A DNA stretch of 64,000 nt, taken from contig JAPSJV010000010.1 in assembly GCA_031178005.1 (NCBI GenBank), positions 1 through 64,000 on the forward strand, read 5' to 3'. Positions 51,929-60,577 of the stretch are shown here, piece after piece (positions within the stretch are counted from its first letter, which is position 1; each line of letters starts with the position of its first letter). The notes beneath the pieces are model-generated. The model was given only the letters and a program-made list of their open reading frames with translations, was not told the origin of the DNA and did no database searches. The translations under genes were made by a program, and so were the position numbers. This DNA is from Pseudarthrobacter sp. Its GTDB lineage: Bacteria; Actinomycetota; Actinomycetes; Actinomycetales; Micrococcaceae.

Positions 51929-52834
51929 ATGGCTATCCTCGAACGATCCCCCAAGACCAAGCAGGGCAAGCCATCCAGGCAACCGGCACCGGAGGACGCC
52001 CTCACCGGCACCCGGGGTACCCGCTTCTCGCGACACCTGATCCTGTGCCTGGTGGGCCTGGTGATGCTCTACCCGCTGCTGTGGCTGGTCTCCAGCTCCC
52101 TGAAGCCCAGCAACGACATCTTCCGCCAGCTGGGGCTGTGGCCGGAAAACTGGGATTTCAGCAACTACGAACAGGGCTGGAATGCCTTGGACCAGCCCTT
52201 CCACGTCTACCTGATCAACTCGATGATCATTGTGGTGTTCTCCATTGTGGGCAACATCTTCTCCTGTGCCCTGGCCGCCTACGCCTTTGCCCGCATGGAA
52301 TTCACCGGCCGGAAGCTGTTCTTCGCCCTGATGCTGGGAACCCTGATGCTGCCCGGGCACGTGCTACTCGTGCCGCAGTACATCATCTTCTCGCAGCTGG
52401 GCTGGCTGGATACGTACCTGCCGTTGATCGTGCCGAACTTCATGGCCACCAACGCGTTCTTCATCTTCCTGATGGTGCAGTTTATGAAGGCCCTCCCCCA
52501 GGAGCTGGATGACGCCGCACAGATTGACGGCTGCGGACCCTTCCGGACATTCCTCAAGGTGATCCTGCCGCTGTGCGTACCGGCCATGGCCACCACCGCG
52601 ATCTTCACCTTCATCTCCACCTGGAACGAATTCTTCGGCCCGCTGCTCTACATCCAGAACCAGGACCTGTACACGGTGCCGCTGGCGCTGCGGGCGTTTA
52701 TGGACTCCGAGGGCCAAAGCATGTGGGGACCCATGTTCGCCATGTCCGTGGTGTCCATCGCCCCCATCATCGGATTCTTCATCGCCGGACAGAAATACCT
52801 CATCAACGGCATCGCCACCACCGGCCTCAAATAG
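51929..52834 (+). CDS. Sugar ABC transporter permease (MalG/UgpE type)
   Basis: A 301-residue permease with six helices. The EAA-like loop is LDDAAQIDGCGPFRTFLKVILP. Other family segments are LVGLVMLYPLLWLVSSSLKPSNDIF, NIFSCALAAYAFARMEFTGR and STWNEFFGPLLYIQN. The C-terminal QKYLINGIATTGLK is the typical UgpE/MalG ending. No ATP-binding protein is encoded in this locus, so the complex probably shares an MsiK/UgpC-type ATPase encoded elsewhere, as is usual in actinobacteria. Confidence 0.93.
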   Translation: MAILERSPKTKQGKPSRQPAPEDALTGTRGTRFSRHLILCLVGLVMLYPLLWLVSSSLKPSNDIFRQLGLWPENWDFSNYEQGWNALDQPFHVYLINSMIIVVFSIVGNIFSCALAAYAFARMEFTGRKLFFALMLGTLMLPGHVLLVPQYIIFSQLGWLDTYLPLIVPNFMATNAFFIFLMVQFMKALPQELDDAAQIDGCGPFRTFLKVILPLCVPAMATTAIFTFISTWNEFFGPLLYIQNQDLYTVPLALRAFMDSEGQSMWGPMFAMSVVSIAPIIGFFIAGQKYLINGIATTGLK

Positions 52835-52898
52835 GCCCACGATCTCCACGCATCACCGCTCCAACATCTCTGACTAACACAAGACAAAGGAGTTTTGC

Positions 52899-54923
52899 AT
52901 GAGTTTGCGACGTCTATTAGGCGCGGCCACCGCCGTCGTCATCCTGGGAAGCCTTACGGCTGTCCCGGCCCAGGCAGCACCTTCCGGTGCGCTGTCCCTT
53001 CCGACGGCGGCATTTCCGACGGCGGTGCGCGCGGCTCCCGATGCGGCCGGCTCCCCGGAGGCTATGTGGAAGCAGACCCCTGACGGGTTTGCCTCGCTGC
53101 CCGGCAACGGCCTCGCCGGAACCACCGGGGGCCAGGCGGGCCGGATCGTCAGCGCCACCACCCGGCAGGAGCTCAAGGACTACGCCTCGGCCAATGAGCC
53201 GCTGGTGATCTTCATCGAAGGCACCCTTGCTGCCGATCAGTATGTGAAGATCCCGGTGTCCGCGAACAAGAGCTTCATCGGGGTTGGGACCGGGGCCGAG
53301 CTGGTCAATGCCGGTTTTAAGCTCATCAACGTCTCCAACGTAATCTTCCGGAACTTCACCATCCGGGACTCCTACATCCCGGGCGACTGGGACGGCAAGC
53401 GTTCGGACAATGACCGGGACGGGATCCAGATCGATACCTCCCACCACATCTGGGTGGACCACATGAAGTTCCAGCGGATGGGCGACGGCCTGATCGATAC
53501 CCGCAAGGATTCGGACTACATCACCTACTCCTGGAACGTCTTTGCAGATAACAACAAGGCTCTGGGCGTGGGGTGGACGGCCAATGCCGTCACCAAAATG
53601 ACCATCCACCACAACTGGATCCGCAACACCACCCAGCGCAACTTCAGCATCGACAACACCGCCGCCGCCCACGTCTACAACAACTACCTGCAGGACATCG
53701 GCCAGTACGGAATGATGGGCCGCGGCGCCGCCAAGGTGGTGGTTGAGGCCAACAATTTCAGCGCAGTACAGGACCCGGTTGTGGCCAAGGACCCGGCGAC
53801 TGAAGTCCGGAACAGCGGAAACGTCTTCAACGGCACCCGGGGACGGAGAGACAATGTGGGCGCGGCCTTCGACCCCTCCAGTTTCTACTCCTACCAAAAG
53901 GATGACGCCGCGCGGGTTCCGGAGATTGTCGCCGCCGGCGCCGGCCCGCGGGTCAACAACGCCCCGAATACCGCAACGGAGATCACCGTGGCGCTGGACG
54001 GCAGCGGCGACTTCGGCAGCCTGCAGGCGGCCATCGGTTCCATTCCCAGCGGCAGCACCGTCCCCCGCACCATCACCGTGAAGCCCGGTGTCTACCGGGA
54101 AGTGGTGAATGTCTGGGCCGACCGTCCCAACCTGACCCTGCAGGGGGCAACAGCCAACCCGGCCGACGTCGTTATCAGCTATGACACCCCCGCCAACGGC
54201 ATCAAGTTCTTCGGCGGCACGTGGGGTTCCGGCGGCAGCGCCACCATGAACGTCCTGGCTTCGGACACCACTGTGCGGAACCTGACGGTGGAGAACTCCT
54301 ATGACGAAGCTGCCCATGGTTCCAGCCAGGCCCTGGCCGTCCGTTCCGTGGGCGACCGCGTGACCTTTGACGGCACCCGCTTCTTGGGCAACCAGGACAC
54401 TTACCTGGCGGACACCACCGGCCGGGACGACTCGGCCCGCACCTACCTCAAGAACTGCTATATCGAGGGCGACGTGGACTTCATTTACGGCCGCGGCACG
54501 GCTGTTTTCGACGGCTGCACCATCCACTCGCTGGACCGCGGCAGCACCACCAACAACGGCTACATCGTGGCTCCCAGCACCAAGAATTCCAACCCGTACG
54601 GATTCCTGATCGTGGACAGCAACCTGACATCGGATGCCGCGCCGGGAACCGTCAGCCTGGGCCGGCCCTGGTTTGCCAGCAGTGATCCCAATGCCCACCC
54701 GATGGCCGTGATCAGGGACTCCGTGCTGGGCAGCCACATCGCAGTCCAGGGTTGGGCGGACATGAGCGGACGCCATTGGTCCGAGGGCAGGTTCGCCGAA
54801 TTCAACAACAGCGGCCCCGGTGCGCACATCAACGAGTTCCACCCGCAGCTCACCGCCGACGAGACGGCCGGAATGACCCAGGAAGCCTTCCTTGGCGACT
54901 GGACACCGGAAGGACGTGGCTGA
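52899..54923 (+). CDS. Secreted bifunctional pectate lyase (PL1) - pectin methylesterase (CE8) fusion
   Basis: A 674-residue protein with a Sec signal (LLGAATAVVILGSLTAVPAQAA, cleavage after about residue 26). Residues about 40-345 are a PL1 beta-helix: KSFIGVGTGAELVNAGFKL, DRDGIQIDTSHHIWVDHMKF, GDGLIDTRKDSDYITYSWN and IHHNWIRNTTQRN. Residues about 357-670 are a CE8 esterase with all catalytic residues: Gln499 and Asp500 (FLGNQDTY), Asp527 (VDFIYG) and Arg589 (LGRPWF). The enzyme would demethylate and cleave pectin in one polypeptide. It lies 64 bp after the permease in the same operon. Confidence 0.92.
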   Translation: MSLRRLLGAATAVVILGSLTAVPAQAAPSGALSLPTAAFPTAVRAAPDAAGSPEAMWKQTPDGFASLPGNGLAGTTGGQAGRIVSATTRQELKDYASANEPLVIFIEGTLAADQYVKIPVSANKSFIGVGTGAELVNAGFKLINVSNVIFRNFTIRDSYIPGDWDGKRSDNDRDGIQIDTSHHIWVDHMKFQRMGDGLIDTRKDSDYITYSWNVFADNNKALGVGWTANAVTKMTIHHNWIRNTTQRNFSIDNTAAAHVYNNYLQDIGQYGMMGRGAAKVVVEANNFSAVQDPVVAKDPATEVRNSGNVFNGTRGRRDNVGAAFDPSSFYSYQKDDAARVPEIVAAGAGPRVNNAPNTATEITVALDGSGDFGSLQAAIGSIPSGSTVPRTITVKPGVYREVVNVWADRPNLTLQGATANPADVVISYDTPANGIKFFGGTWGSGGSATMNVLASDTTVRNLTVENSYDEAAHGSSQALAVRSVGDRVTFDGTRFLGNQDTYLADTTGRDDSARTYLKNCYIEGDVDFIYGRGTAVFDGCTIHSLDRGSTTNNGYIVAPSTKNSNPYGFLIVDSNLTSDAAPGTVSLGRPWFASSDPNAHPMAVIRDSVLGSHIAVQGWADMSGRHWSEGRFAEFNNSGPGAHINEFHPQLTADETAGMTQEAFLGDWTPEGRG

Positions 54924-54924
54924 A

Positions 54925-56400
54925 ATGGCGGCTTTTGATCCAGCTTTCCTGGCGGGACCGGCACGCCGGACGGTGCTGACGGCTGGCCTGGCGGCGGGCG
55001 GACTGCTCGCCTCCGGCCTGCTGGCCGCGGCAGGGCCGGCTGCGGCTGCCCCTGCTGCCGCGCAAACCGCTCCGGCTACCGGCTACGCAGAAGCTGGTCT
55101 ACCCCGCAGCCAGGCACTGCACGGCGGCGCCTGGCTGGAGACTGCCGACGGATACGCCGGAGTCCCGGGCCATGGACGCGACACCACCACCGGCGGCGCC
55201 GGTGGCCGGATCGTTTTCGCCTCCACACCGGACCAGCTCCGCGGATTTGCCGGCAGCTTCGAGGCCCTGGTGGTGATCATTGACGGCGTGCTGGTCTTCC
55301 CGGCGTACGAGAAAATTCGGGTCGCAGCCAACAAGTCCTTCCTCGGCAAGGGCGACGGCGCCGCAGTGGTAAATGCGGGCTTCAAGCTCATCAGCGTGTC
55401 CAACGTGATTTTCCGGAACTTTACCGTCAGGGATTCCTACATTCCCGGCGACTTCGTGGGAAAGCGCCCGGACAACGACCGCGACGGCATCCAGATGGAC
55501 ACCTGCACCCATGTCTGGGTGGACCACATGCACTTCACCCGGCTGGGCGACGGCTTGGTGGACATCCGCAAGGACTGCGACAACATCACCCTGTCCTGGA
55601 ACGTCGTCGCGGACCACAACAAGGCGCTGGGCGAAGGCTGGACCCAGAACGTTGTCACCCGGGTGACCCTGCACCACAACTGGATCAGGAACACCCACCA
55701 GCGCAACGCCAGCCTGGACAACACCGCCGCATCCCATGTCTACAACAACTACCTGGAGAACATCTCCAGTTACGGCATGCTGGGACGCAACGCTGCCCTG
55801 CTTCTGGTGGAGGGCAACTATTTCCGGGATGTCCGGAATCCGCTGCACCACCAGGGTTCATCAGGCGGGCTGGTCGCCAGGGACAACATCTTCGAAAAGT
55901 GCAGCGGAAACACGGGCGAGTCGCGGGGTGCTGTGTTTGACCCGCCGTATGCCTACCAGCAGATGCCTGCCGCGGCTGTTCCGGCCATGGTCCGAGCCTT
56001 CGCCGGCCCCATTGGCGGAACGGTTCCTGCCAGCCGGGACGTGATCACTGTGGCTTTGGATGGCACGGGCGACTACGCCAGCATCCGCGCTGCAGTGGGC
56101 GCCATCCCGTCCAACAACCCCGGTCCCGTGACGATCCTGCTCCAGCCCGGCATCTATCACGAACCGTCGGTAATCTGGGCCGACCGGCGGCACATCACAC
56201 TGGCCGGAGCCACCGGCCAGGCGGCGGATGTGGTGCTGACCAACAGTGAAGGAATCATCCTGCTGGTTGCCGCAGACGGTTCCACCATCCGGGACCTCAC
56301 GGTCACCTCGGATACGCCGCAGGACGGCCATGTCCTGAAGGTCACCGGGAGCAATGTCACGCTCAGCAACGTGGCAGTGGTCAACGGAACGTCCGGCTGA
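54925..56400 (+). CDS. Tat-exported pectate lyase (PL1) with a truncated CE8-like C-terminus
   Basis: 491 residues from ATG at 54925, one base after the previous stop (GAAGGA 11 bases upstream). The N-terminus GPARRTVLTAGLAAGGLLASG is a twin-arginine signal, unlike its Sec-exported neighbour. The PL1 domain, residues about 45-340, is closely similar to that of the gene before it (KSFLGKGDGAAVVNAGFKL, DRDGIQMDTCTHVWVDHMHF, GDGLVDIRKDC). The last 120 residues begin like CE8 (ITVALDGTGDYASIRAAVGA) but stop at VVNGTSG. They lack the Gln, Asp and Arg needed for esterase activity, so only the lyase should work; the rest may bind substrate. Confidence 0.9.
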   Translation: MAAFDPAFLAGPARRTVLTAGLAAGGLLASGLLAAAGPAAAAPAAAQTAPATGYAEAGLPRSQALHGGAWLETADGYAGVPGHGRDTTTGGAGGRIVFASTPDQLRGFAGSFEALVVIIDGVLVFPAYEKIRVAANKSFLGKGDGAAVVNAGFKLISVSNVIFRNFTVRDSYIPGDFVGKRPDNDRDGIQMDTCTHVWVDHMHFTRLGDGLVDIRKDCDNITLSWNVVADHNKALGEGWTQNVVTRVTLHHNWIRNTHQRNASLDNTAASHVYNNYLENISSYGMLGRNAALLLVEGNYFRDVRNPLHHQGSSGGLVARDNIFEKCSGNTGESRGAVFDPPYAYQQMPAAAVPAMVRAFAGPIGGTVPASRDVITVALDGTGDYASIRAAVGAIPSNNPGPVTILLQPGIYHEPSVIWADRRHITLAGATGQAADVVLTNSEGIILLVAADGSTIRDLTVTSDTPQDGHVLKVTGSNVTLSNVAVVNGTSG

Positions 56401-56479
56401 CCTCTGGTTCCTGCCGGAAAGTCCTACTAGTCTGCAAGGACAGCCCCCTGGGGATCGATGGTGATTATGAGGAGCGGAA

Positions 56480-56689
56480 ATGCCCAACCATACCTACAGC
56501 ATTTCGGAGATTGTCGGCACGTCGGACCAAGGGGTGGATGCTGCAGTCCGGAATGGAATCGCCGAGGCCGCCAAGACCCTCCGGAACCTGGACTGGTTTG
56601 AAGTCAAGGAAATCCGGGGGCATCTGGAGAACGGCGCAATTGCCGACTGGCAGGTAACCATCAAGCTCGGATTCCGCCTGGAACGCTGA
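56480..56689 (+). CDS. Dodecin family flavin-binding protein
   Basis: A 69-residue protein with the dodecin pattern: TYSISEIVGTSDQGVDAAVRNGI, then TLRNLDWFEVKEIRGHLENGAI with the conserved Trp, and ADWQVTIKLGFRLER. Dodecins form hollow 12-subunit spheres that store flavin or coenzyme A. GAGGAGCGG lies just upstream of the ATG. It is monocistronic, between the pectin locus and a palindromic repeat element. Confidence 0.92.
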   Translation: MPNHTYSISEIVGTSDQGVDAAVRNGIAEAAKTLRNLDWFEVKEIRGHLENGAIADWQVTIKLGFRLER

Positions 56690-56703
56690 GCCCGCCCCAT
56701 TCA

Positions 56704-56770
56704 CCCAAACTGAGTCGCAGTAGTTGCCGTTTAGAGCGTTCTAAACGGCAACTACTGCTACCTAGTTGGG
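56704..56770. repeat. Palindromic intergenic repeat element, copy 2
   Basis: A 67-bp near-perfect inverted repeat matching the element at 7941-8006: the left arm begins CCCAAACTGAGTCGCAGTAG and the right arm, reverse-complemented, CCCAACTAGGTAGCAGTAG. Both continue TTGCCGTTTAGA around a short GCG-containing loop. It lies after dodecin and includes the stop codon and last codons of the minus-strand gene at 56762. Confidence 0.85.
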
Positions 56771-56983
56771 TGAGACCTCGCCGGCTGAAACCCGCCGCCA
56801 CACCGTTGCGGCACCGTCGAACGCGGGAAACACCTGGCCTTCAAAAAACGACTGCACCGTTTCGGAGCCGGATTCCGGGCTCCAGAGACCGGAGGCGGGG
56901 CAGTGTGATCCAGTGGCAGTGGTGCGGCCATGCTTGCTGGCGGCGGACGCCTGGCGCTCCTTGAGCATCGAGATGCGTTTCAT
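56762..56983 (-). CDS. Small protein with a CPxSGxW motif (YjzC-like appearance)
   Basis: About 73 residues from ATG at 56983; ATG at 56968 is an alternative. After a basic N-terminus (MLKERQASAASKHGR) it reads SHCPASGLWSPESG, then FFEGQVFPAFDGAATVWRRVS. A CPxSGxW turn followed by 'G..FP..dG....W' resembles small YjzC-like proteins of unknown function. The possible ribosome-binding site (AAGGA) is 12 bases upstream. The reading frame ends inside the palindromic repeat element, so its last residues (VSPN) may be acquired from that element. Confidence 0.6.
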   Translation of the reverse strand: MKRISMLKERQASAASKHGRTTATGSHCPASGLWSPESGSETVQSFFEGQVFPAFDGAATVWRRVSAGEVSPN

Positions 56984-57129
56984 CTTTGAAGACCATCCTT
57001 GGTGGAGAAAAGCGGTACAGCTCCAGCCTAGGAAACCGGTCACCTGCCCCCAATGGACTGCTGGCCAGAATCGCAGGGCGCCGCTGGACACTTGCACAGC
57101 AGCTTCCCTAAGCACGGCTCTGAAACGAC

Positions 57130-58593
57130 TTAGGTGCCGCAGAAAGTCCTGTACGGGCCGAAGTCTCCCGGTGCACCCTCGGCATACCGCTCCAGCCCGG
57201 GCCGCTCATTAAAGGGGTCGGTCACTACGGCCAGAAGTTCAGCGAACGGCTTCAGATCCCCTTCGGTTGCGGCCGCGAGCGCCTCTTCCACCAAGTGGTT
57301 GCGAGGAATATAAGCCGGGTTAACGCTGTCCATCAGCTCCGCATCCGGCCCCAAGGCCAGCCACCGTTCAGTCCAGGCGTCGAATGCCGTCAGGTCAAGG
57401 ACCATCCTGCGGGCCGGTTCGGCCTCTCCGCGGGCCGCCTTGCCAAGATTTCGGAAGAACGACGTGAAGTCCACCGGGCTCTCCTGGATCAGCGCCAGGA
57501 GGTCATCCGTCAAAGGTGAGGCATCGGCGTCGTTAGTTTCTTCCCGGAGCCCCAGCTTGGCGTTAAGGCCCGCAGACCACGCTGCGCTGTATTGCCGCTG
57601 GAACCCGCCGAGCGACTCCACGGCCAGGTCCACCGCCTTCTGTTCGTCTTCATGAAGGAGCGGAAGCATGGATTCGGCGAGGCGCGCCAGGTTCCACTCA
57701 GCCACCACAGGCTGGTTGCGGTAGGCGTAGCGCCCGGCCTCATCGATGGAACTGTAAACGGCTGCCGGGTTGAACGCCTCCATAAAAGCGCAGGGACCGT
57801 AGTCGATGGTCTCCCCCGAGATTGCCATGTTGTCCGTGTTCATCACGCCGTGGACAAACCCCACCAGCATCCACCGGGCCACCAGGGCGGCCTGGGCGGA
57901 AATAACTGCCTGGAACATCGCCAGGTAGGGGTTTTCGGCACCGGCAACATCCGGGTAGTGGCGCTGAATGGCGTAGTCCGCCAACCGGCGCACCAGCTCA
58001 ACGTCGCCGCCAGCCCGCGCGAATTGGAAGGTACCAACCCGCACATGGCTGCCGGCGATCCTGGCCAGCAGGGCACCGGGCAGGACCGTCTCCCGCTGGA
58101 CCGCCCGGCCGGTGCCCACCACAGCAAGGGACCTGGTGGTGGGAATACCCAGGGCATGCATCGCTTCGCTCACAACGTATTCGCGCAGCATTGGGCCCAC
58201 CACTGCACGGCCGTCGCCGCCCCGGGCGAAGGGCGTGCGTCCGGAGCCTTTCAGGTGCAGGTCCCGCAGGCCGCCGTCGGCATGGCGCAGTTCGCCCAGC
58301 AGCAGTGCCCGGCCGTCACCGAGGCGCGGTGAATACCAGCCGAACTGGTGGCCGGAATACGCCTGGGCCACGGGAGTTGCTCCCGGCGGCACAGCATTGC
58401 CGGTCAGCAACCTCAGGCCGTCGGGGCTTCGCAGGAAGTCAGGGTCAAGCCCCAGCTCTGCGGCAAGCGGCTCATTGAGCGCCAGCAGCTCCGGGCGGGG
58501 GACGTCCTCCGCCCGCCAGGGAACGGCCAGCTCCTCCAGTTGGTTGGCGAATCGCGCCTCAAGCGTGACGGCAGACAGTGCGGTGTCACTCAT
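57130..58593 (-). CDS. selO: Protein adenylyltransferase SelO (UPF0061/YdiU)
   Basis: A 487-residue pseudokinase-fold enzyme that AMPylates protein Ser/Thr/Tyr. Family motifs: [44 protein letters not shown] for nucleotide binding, [26 protein letters not shown] for the metal/catalytic loop, and [15 protein letters not shown]. It ends FCGT-type (TFCGT), putting Cys485 third from the end, where animal SelO has selenocysteine and bacterial forms Cys. That Cys is thought to form a disulfide that regulates activity. It overlaps the MmyB-type regulator gene by 4 bp. Confidence 0.93.
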   Translation of the reverse strand: MSDTALSAVTLEARFANQLEELAVPWRAEDVPRPELLALNEPLAAELGLDPDFLRSPDGLRLLTGNAVPPGATPVAQAYSGHQFGWYSPRLGDGRALLLGELRHADGGLRDLHLKGSGRTPFARGGDGRAVVGPMLREYVVSEAMHALGIPTTRSLAVVGTGRAVQRETVLPGALLARIAGSHVRVGTFQFARAGGDVELVRRLADYAIQRHYPDVAGAENPYLAMFQAVISAQAALVARWMLVGFVHGVMNTDNMAISGETIDYGPCAFMEAFNPAAVYSSIDEAGRYAYRNQPVVAEWNLARLAESMLPLLHEDEQKAVDLAVESLGGFQRQYSAAWSAGLNAKLGLREETNDADASPLTDDLLALIQESPVDFTSFFRNLGKAARGEAEPARRMVLDLTAFDAWTERWLALGPDAELMDSVNPAYIPRNHLVEEALAAATEGDLKPFAELLAVVTDPFNERPGLERYAEGAPGDFGPYRTFCGT

Positions 58594-59492
58594 CTATCAA
58601 GGATACCGGGGCGATCCTCCGCTATGTCAGGCTGGACCAAATCGGTAGCTGCGCCGGGCTCTGCGCCGAGGCTGCCCAGCAGCGCCAGTGCATCGGCCGA
58701 CGGCGATCCCGGCTTTGCCGAGTACACCCTCAGCACCTGGTCCGGATCATCCGGGAAGGTCAAGTGCTCAAAGTTCAATTCAAGATCTCCGACGGCAGCA
58801 TGATGGAGCCGTACGACACCGGACGACCGCGCCGCCACCTTATGCCCTGCCCACCATTGGCGGAAGTGTTCGCTGTGCACCGCCAACTCCCCCACCAACT
58901 GGTTGGCCTGGGCATCATTGGGGTGCCTTCCGACGTCCACCCTCAACGCACCCGTTGCTTCTTCCGCGACAGTCTTCCAGTCGCGGAAAAGTTCGCGGGC
59001 GCGCGGATCCAGGATGAGCCAGCGAGTCAGGTTGCGCTCCGGCGCTGGAAGCCCGGAGAAGTCTTCGAACAGGAGGAACGCCAGCCGGTTTCCTGCCAGG
59101 ACGTCCGTACGCCGGCCCAGGACCATGGCAGGAACGTCCCCTGCCGCCTCCAGCAGGAGCCGGAGCGCGGGCCGGACGCCTTGTGGTGGTCCGGCTGTCC
59201 GGGTAGCTGCTGAACAGTTTTCCAGCAGGTCCATCATGTGCGCGTGTTCGCCGCTGTCCAGCCGAAGGGCCCGCGATACGGAGTCCAGCACAGCGCGTGA
59301 GGGCCGGATGTTCCTGCCCTGCTCCAGCCGGACGTAGTAATCTGTGCTAACTCCAGCCAGCAAGGCCACCTCCTCGCGGCGCAGTCCGGGCACCCTGCGC
59401 GTACCTGAACCGGGCAGGGCACCGGCATCCTCGGGATTCAACCGGGACCGCATGGCTTTCAGGAATTTTCCAAACTCGGCGCTTTGACCCAT
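58590..59492 (-). CDS. XRE family regulator with MmyB-like ligand-binding domain
   Basis: About 300 residues from ATG at 59492 (ATG at 59501 is an alternative). The helix-turn-helix is [26 protein letters not shown], with the [10 protein letters not shown] lead typical of this group. The C-terminal MmyB PAS-like domain follows: [76 protein letters not shown]. Such regulators often sit divergent to an oxidoreductase they control; here the aldo-keto reductase at 59671 begins 178 bp away. A fatty-acid-like ligand has been seen in MmyB proteins. Confidence 0.9.
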   Translation of the reverse strand: MGQSAEFGKFLKAMRSRLNPEDAGALPGSGTRRVPGLRREEVALLAGVSTDYYVRLEQGRNIRPSRAVLDSVSRALRLDSGEHAHMMDLLENCSAATRTAGPPQGVRPALRLLLEAAGDVPAMVLGRRTDVLAGNRLAFLLFEDFSGLPAPERNLTRWLILDPRARELFRDWKTVAEEATGALRVDVGRHPNDAQANQLVGELAVHSEHFRQWWAGHKVAARSSGVVRLHHAAVGDLELNFEHLTFPDDPDQVLRVYSAKPGSPSADALALLGSLGAEPGAATDLVQPDIAEDRPGILDR

Positions 59493-59627
59493 GCCCACCA
59501 TTGTGCACTGCTGCCGGGACCGCTTTCTACAACGTGAGTAGGACTGGCAGTCCTAGGAAAAACAGGGACAGGGTCAGGGGGCTGACTCCGGGACGAAAAA
59601 TGAATAGGCTCAGTACACAACCTCTGC

Positions 59628-59639
59628 GAAAACGCTTTC
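59628..59639. promoter_or_regulatory. LacI/CRE-like palindrome upstream of the aldo-keto reductase
   Basis: GAAAACGCTTTC within GCGAAAACGCTTTCTCGC, 31 bp before the aldo-keto reductase start. The GAAA-N4-TTTC form resembles catabolite-type LacI operators, yet the adjacent regulator is XRE-type, so the binding protein is uncertain. Confidence 0.45.
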
Positions 59640-59670
59640 TCGCCCACCACCTGCAACCAAGGAGCCACAC

Positions 59671-60492
59671 ATGAAAGAGCTGACCCTGAACAACGGAGTC
59701 ACCATCCCACAGCTGGGCCTCGGGGTATTCCAGGTCCCGCCGGAAGAGACCCAGCGCATCGTCGAGGACGCCCTGGAAGCCGGGTACCGCCACATTGATA
59801 CCGCAGCCGGCTACCGCAACGAAGCCGGTGTAGGTGCCGCCATCGCAGCTTCAGGCATCCCTCGCGAGGACATCTTCGTCACCACCAAGCTGCGTAACGG
59901 CGAGCAGGGCATGGCCCAGGAGGCTTTCCTGAACAGCCGCAAAGCCCTGGGGCTGGACTACGTTGACCTCTACCTCATCCACTGGCCGGTTCCATCGCAG
60001 GGACTCTTCACCCAGGCCTGGAAGGAAATGGAGCGTCTCTACGCCAACAGCCAGATCCGGGCCATCGGCGTCTCCAACTTCCTGCCGCAGCACCTGGACA
60101 CCCTTCTGGAATCCGCCGAGGTAGTCCCCGCAGTGAACCAGATCGAGCTGCATCCCAGCTACCAGCAGGCCGAACTGGCCACGAAATGCCGCTCACTGGG
60201 GATCGCCGTGGAAGCCTACAGCCCGCTGGGCCAGGGCGGGGACCTCAACGGCAACGCCGTCACAAGCATCGCGCAAGCCCACAACGCCAGCACCGCCCAG
60301 GTGGTCCTGGCCTGGCACCTGGCATCGGGAAGCATCGTGATCCCGAAGTCCGCCAATCCGGAGCGGATCCGCGAAAACCTCGCGGCGGCGTCGCTCACCT
60401 TGACCGATGAGGAACTAGCCGCCATCACGGCGCTGGAATCGGGCGCGCGCATCGGCTCGGACCCCGCCGTCGCCGCCTTCACCCAGATGTAG
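59671..60492 (+). CDS. Aldo-keto reductase (2,5-diketo-D-gluconate reductase-like)
   Basis: A 273-residue AKR with the complete tetrad: Asp and Tyr in GYRHIDTAAGYRNEAGVGAAI, Lys in IFVTTKLRNGEQG and His in VDLYLIHWPVPS. The NADPH site IVIPKSANPERIRENLA follows. AGGAGCC lies about six bases upstream of the ATG. Family members reduce 2,5-diketogluconate, methylglyoxal or other aldehydes with NADPH; the substrate is not determined. It is divergent from the MmyB-type regulator and is followed by intergenic repeats and a second AKR. Confidence 0.92.
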   Translation: MKELTLNNGVTIPQLGLGVFQVPPEETQRIVEDALEAGYRHIDTAAGYRNEAGVGAAIAASGIPREDIFVTTKLRNGEQGMAQEAFLNSRKALGLDYVDLYLIHWPVPSQGLFTQAWKEMERLYANSQIRAIGVSNFLPQHLDTLLESAEVVPAVNQIELHPSYQQAELATKCRSLGIAVEAYSPLGQGGDLNGNAVTSIAQAHNASTAQVVLAWHLASGSIVIPKSANPERIRENLAAASLTLTDEELAAITALESGARIGSDPAVAAFTQM

Positions 60493-60500
60493 GTTTCGAC

Positions 60501-60556
60501 GGTTTCGACAGGCTCAACCACCGCAACCACCGGGTTTCGACAGGCTCAACCACCAG
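60501..60556. repeat. Two copies of the GGTTTCGACAGGCTCAACCACC repeat
   Basis: GGTTTCGACAGGCTCAACC (60501-60519) and the same sequence again (60533-60551), both followed by ACC, with a further partial copy (GTTTCGACG) just before. They are the inverted form of the array at 43213-43329. They fill the gap between the two aldo-keto reductase genes. Confidence 0.8.
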
Positions 60557-60577
60557 AACCACTTGAGAGGATTCACC

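Noticed and set aside
52917-54842. 641-residue minus-strand frame antisense to the pectinase fusion
   Set aside because: Val/Gly/His-rich shadow without motifs or ribosome-binding site; the plus strand has intact catalytic residues.
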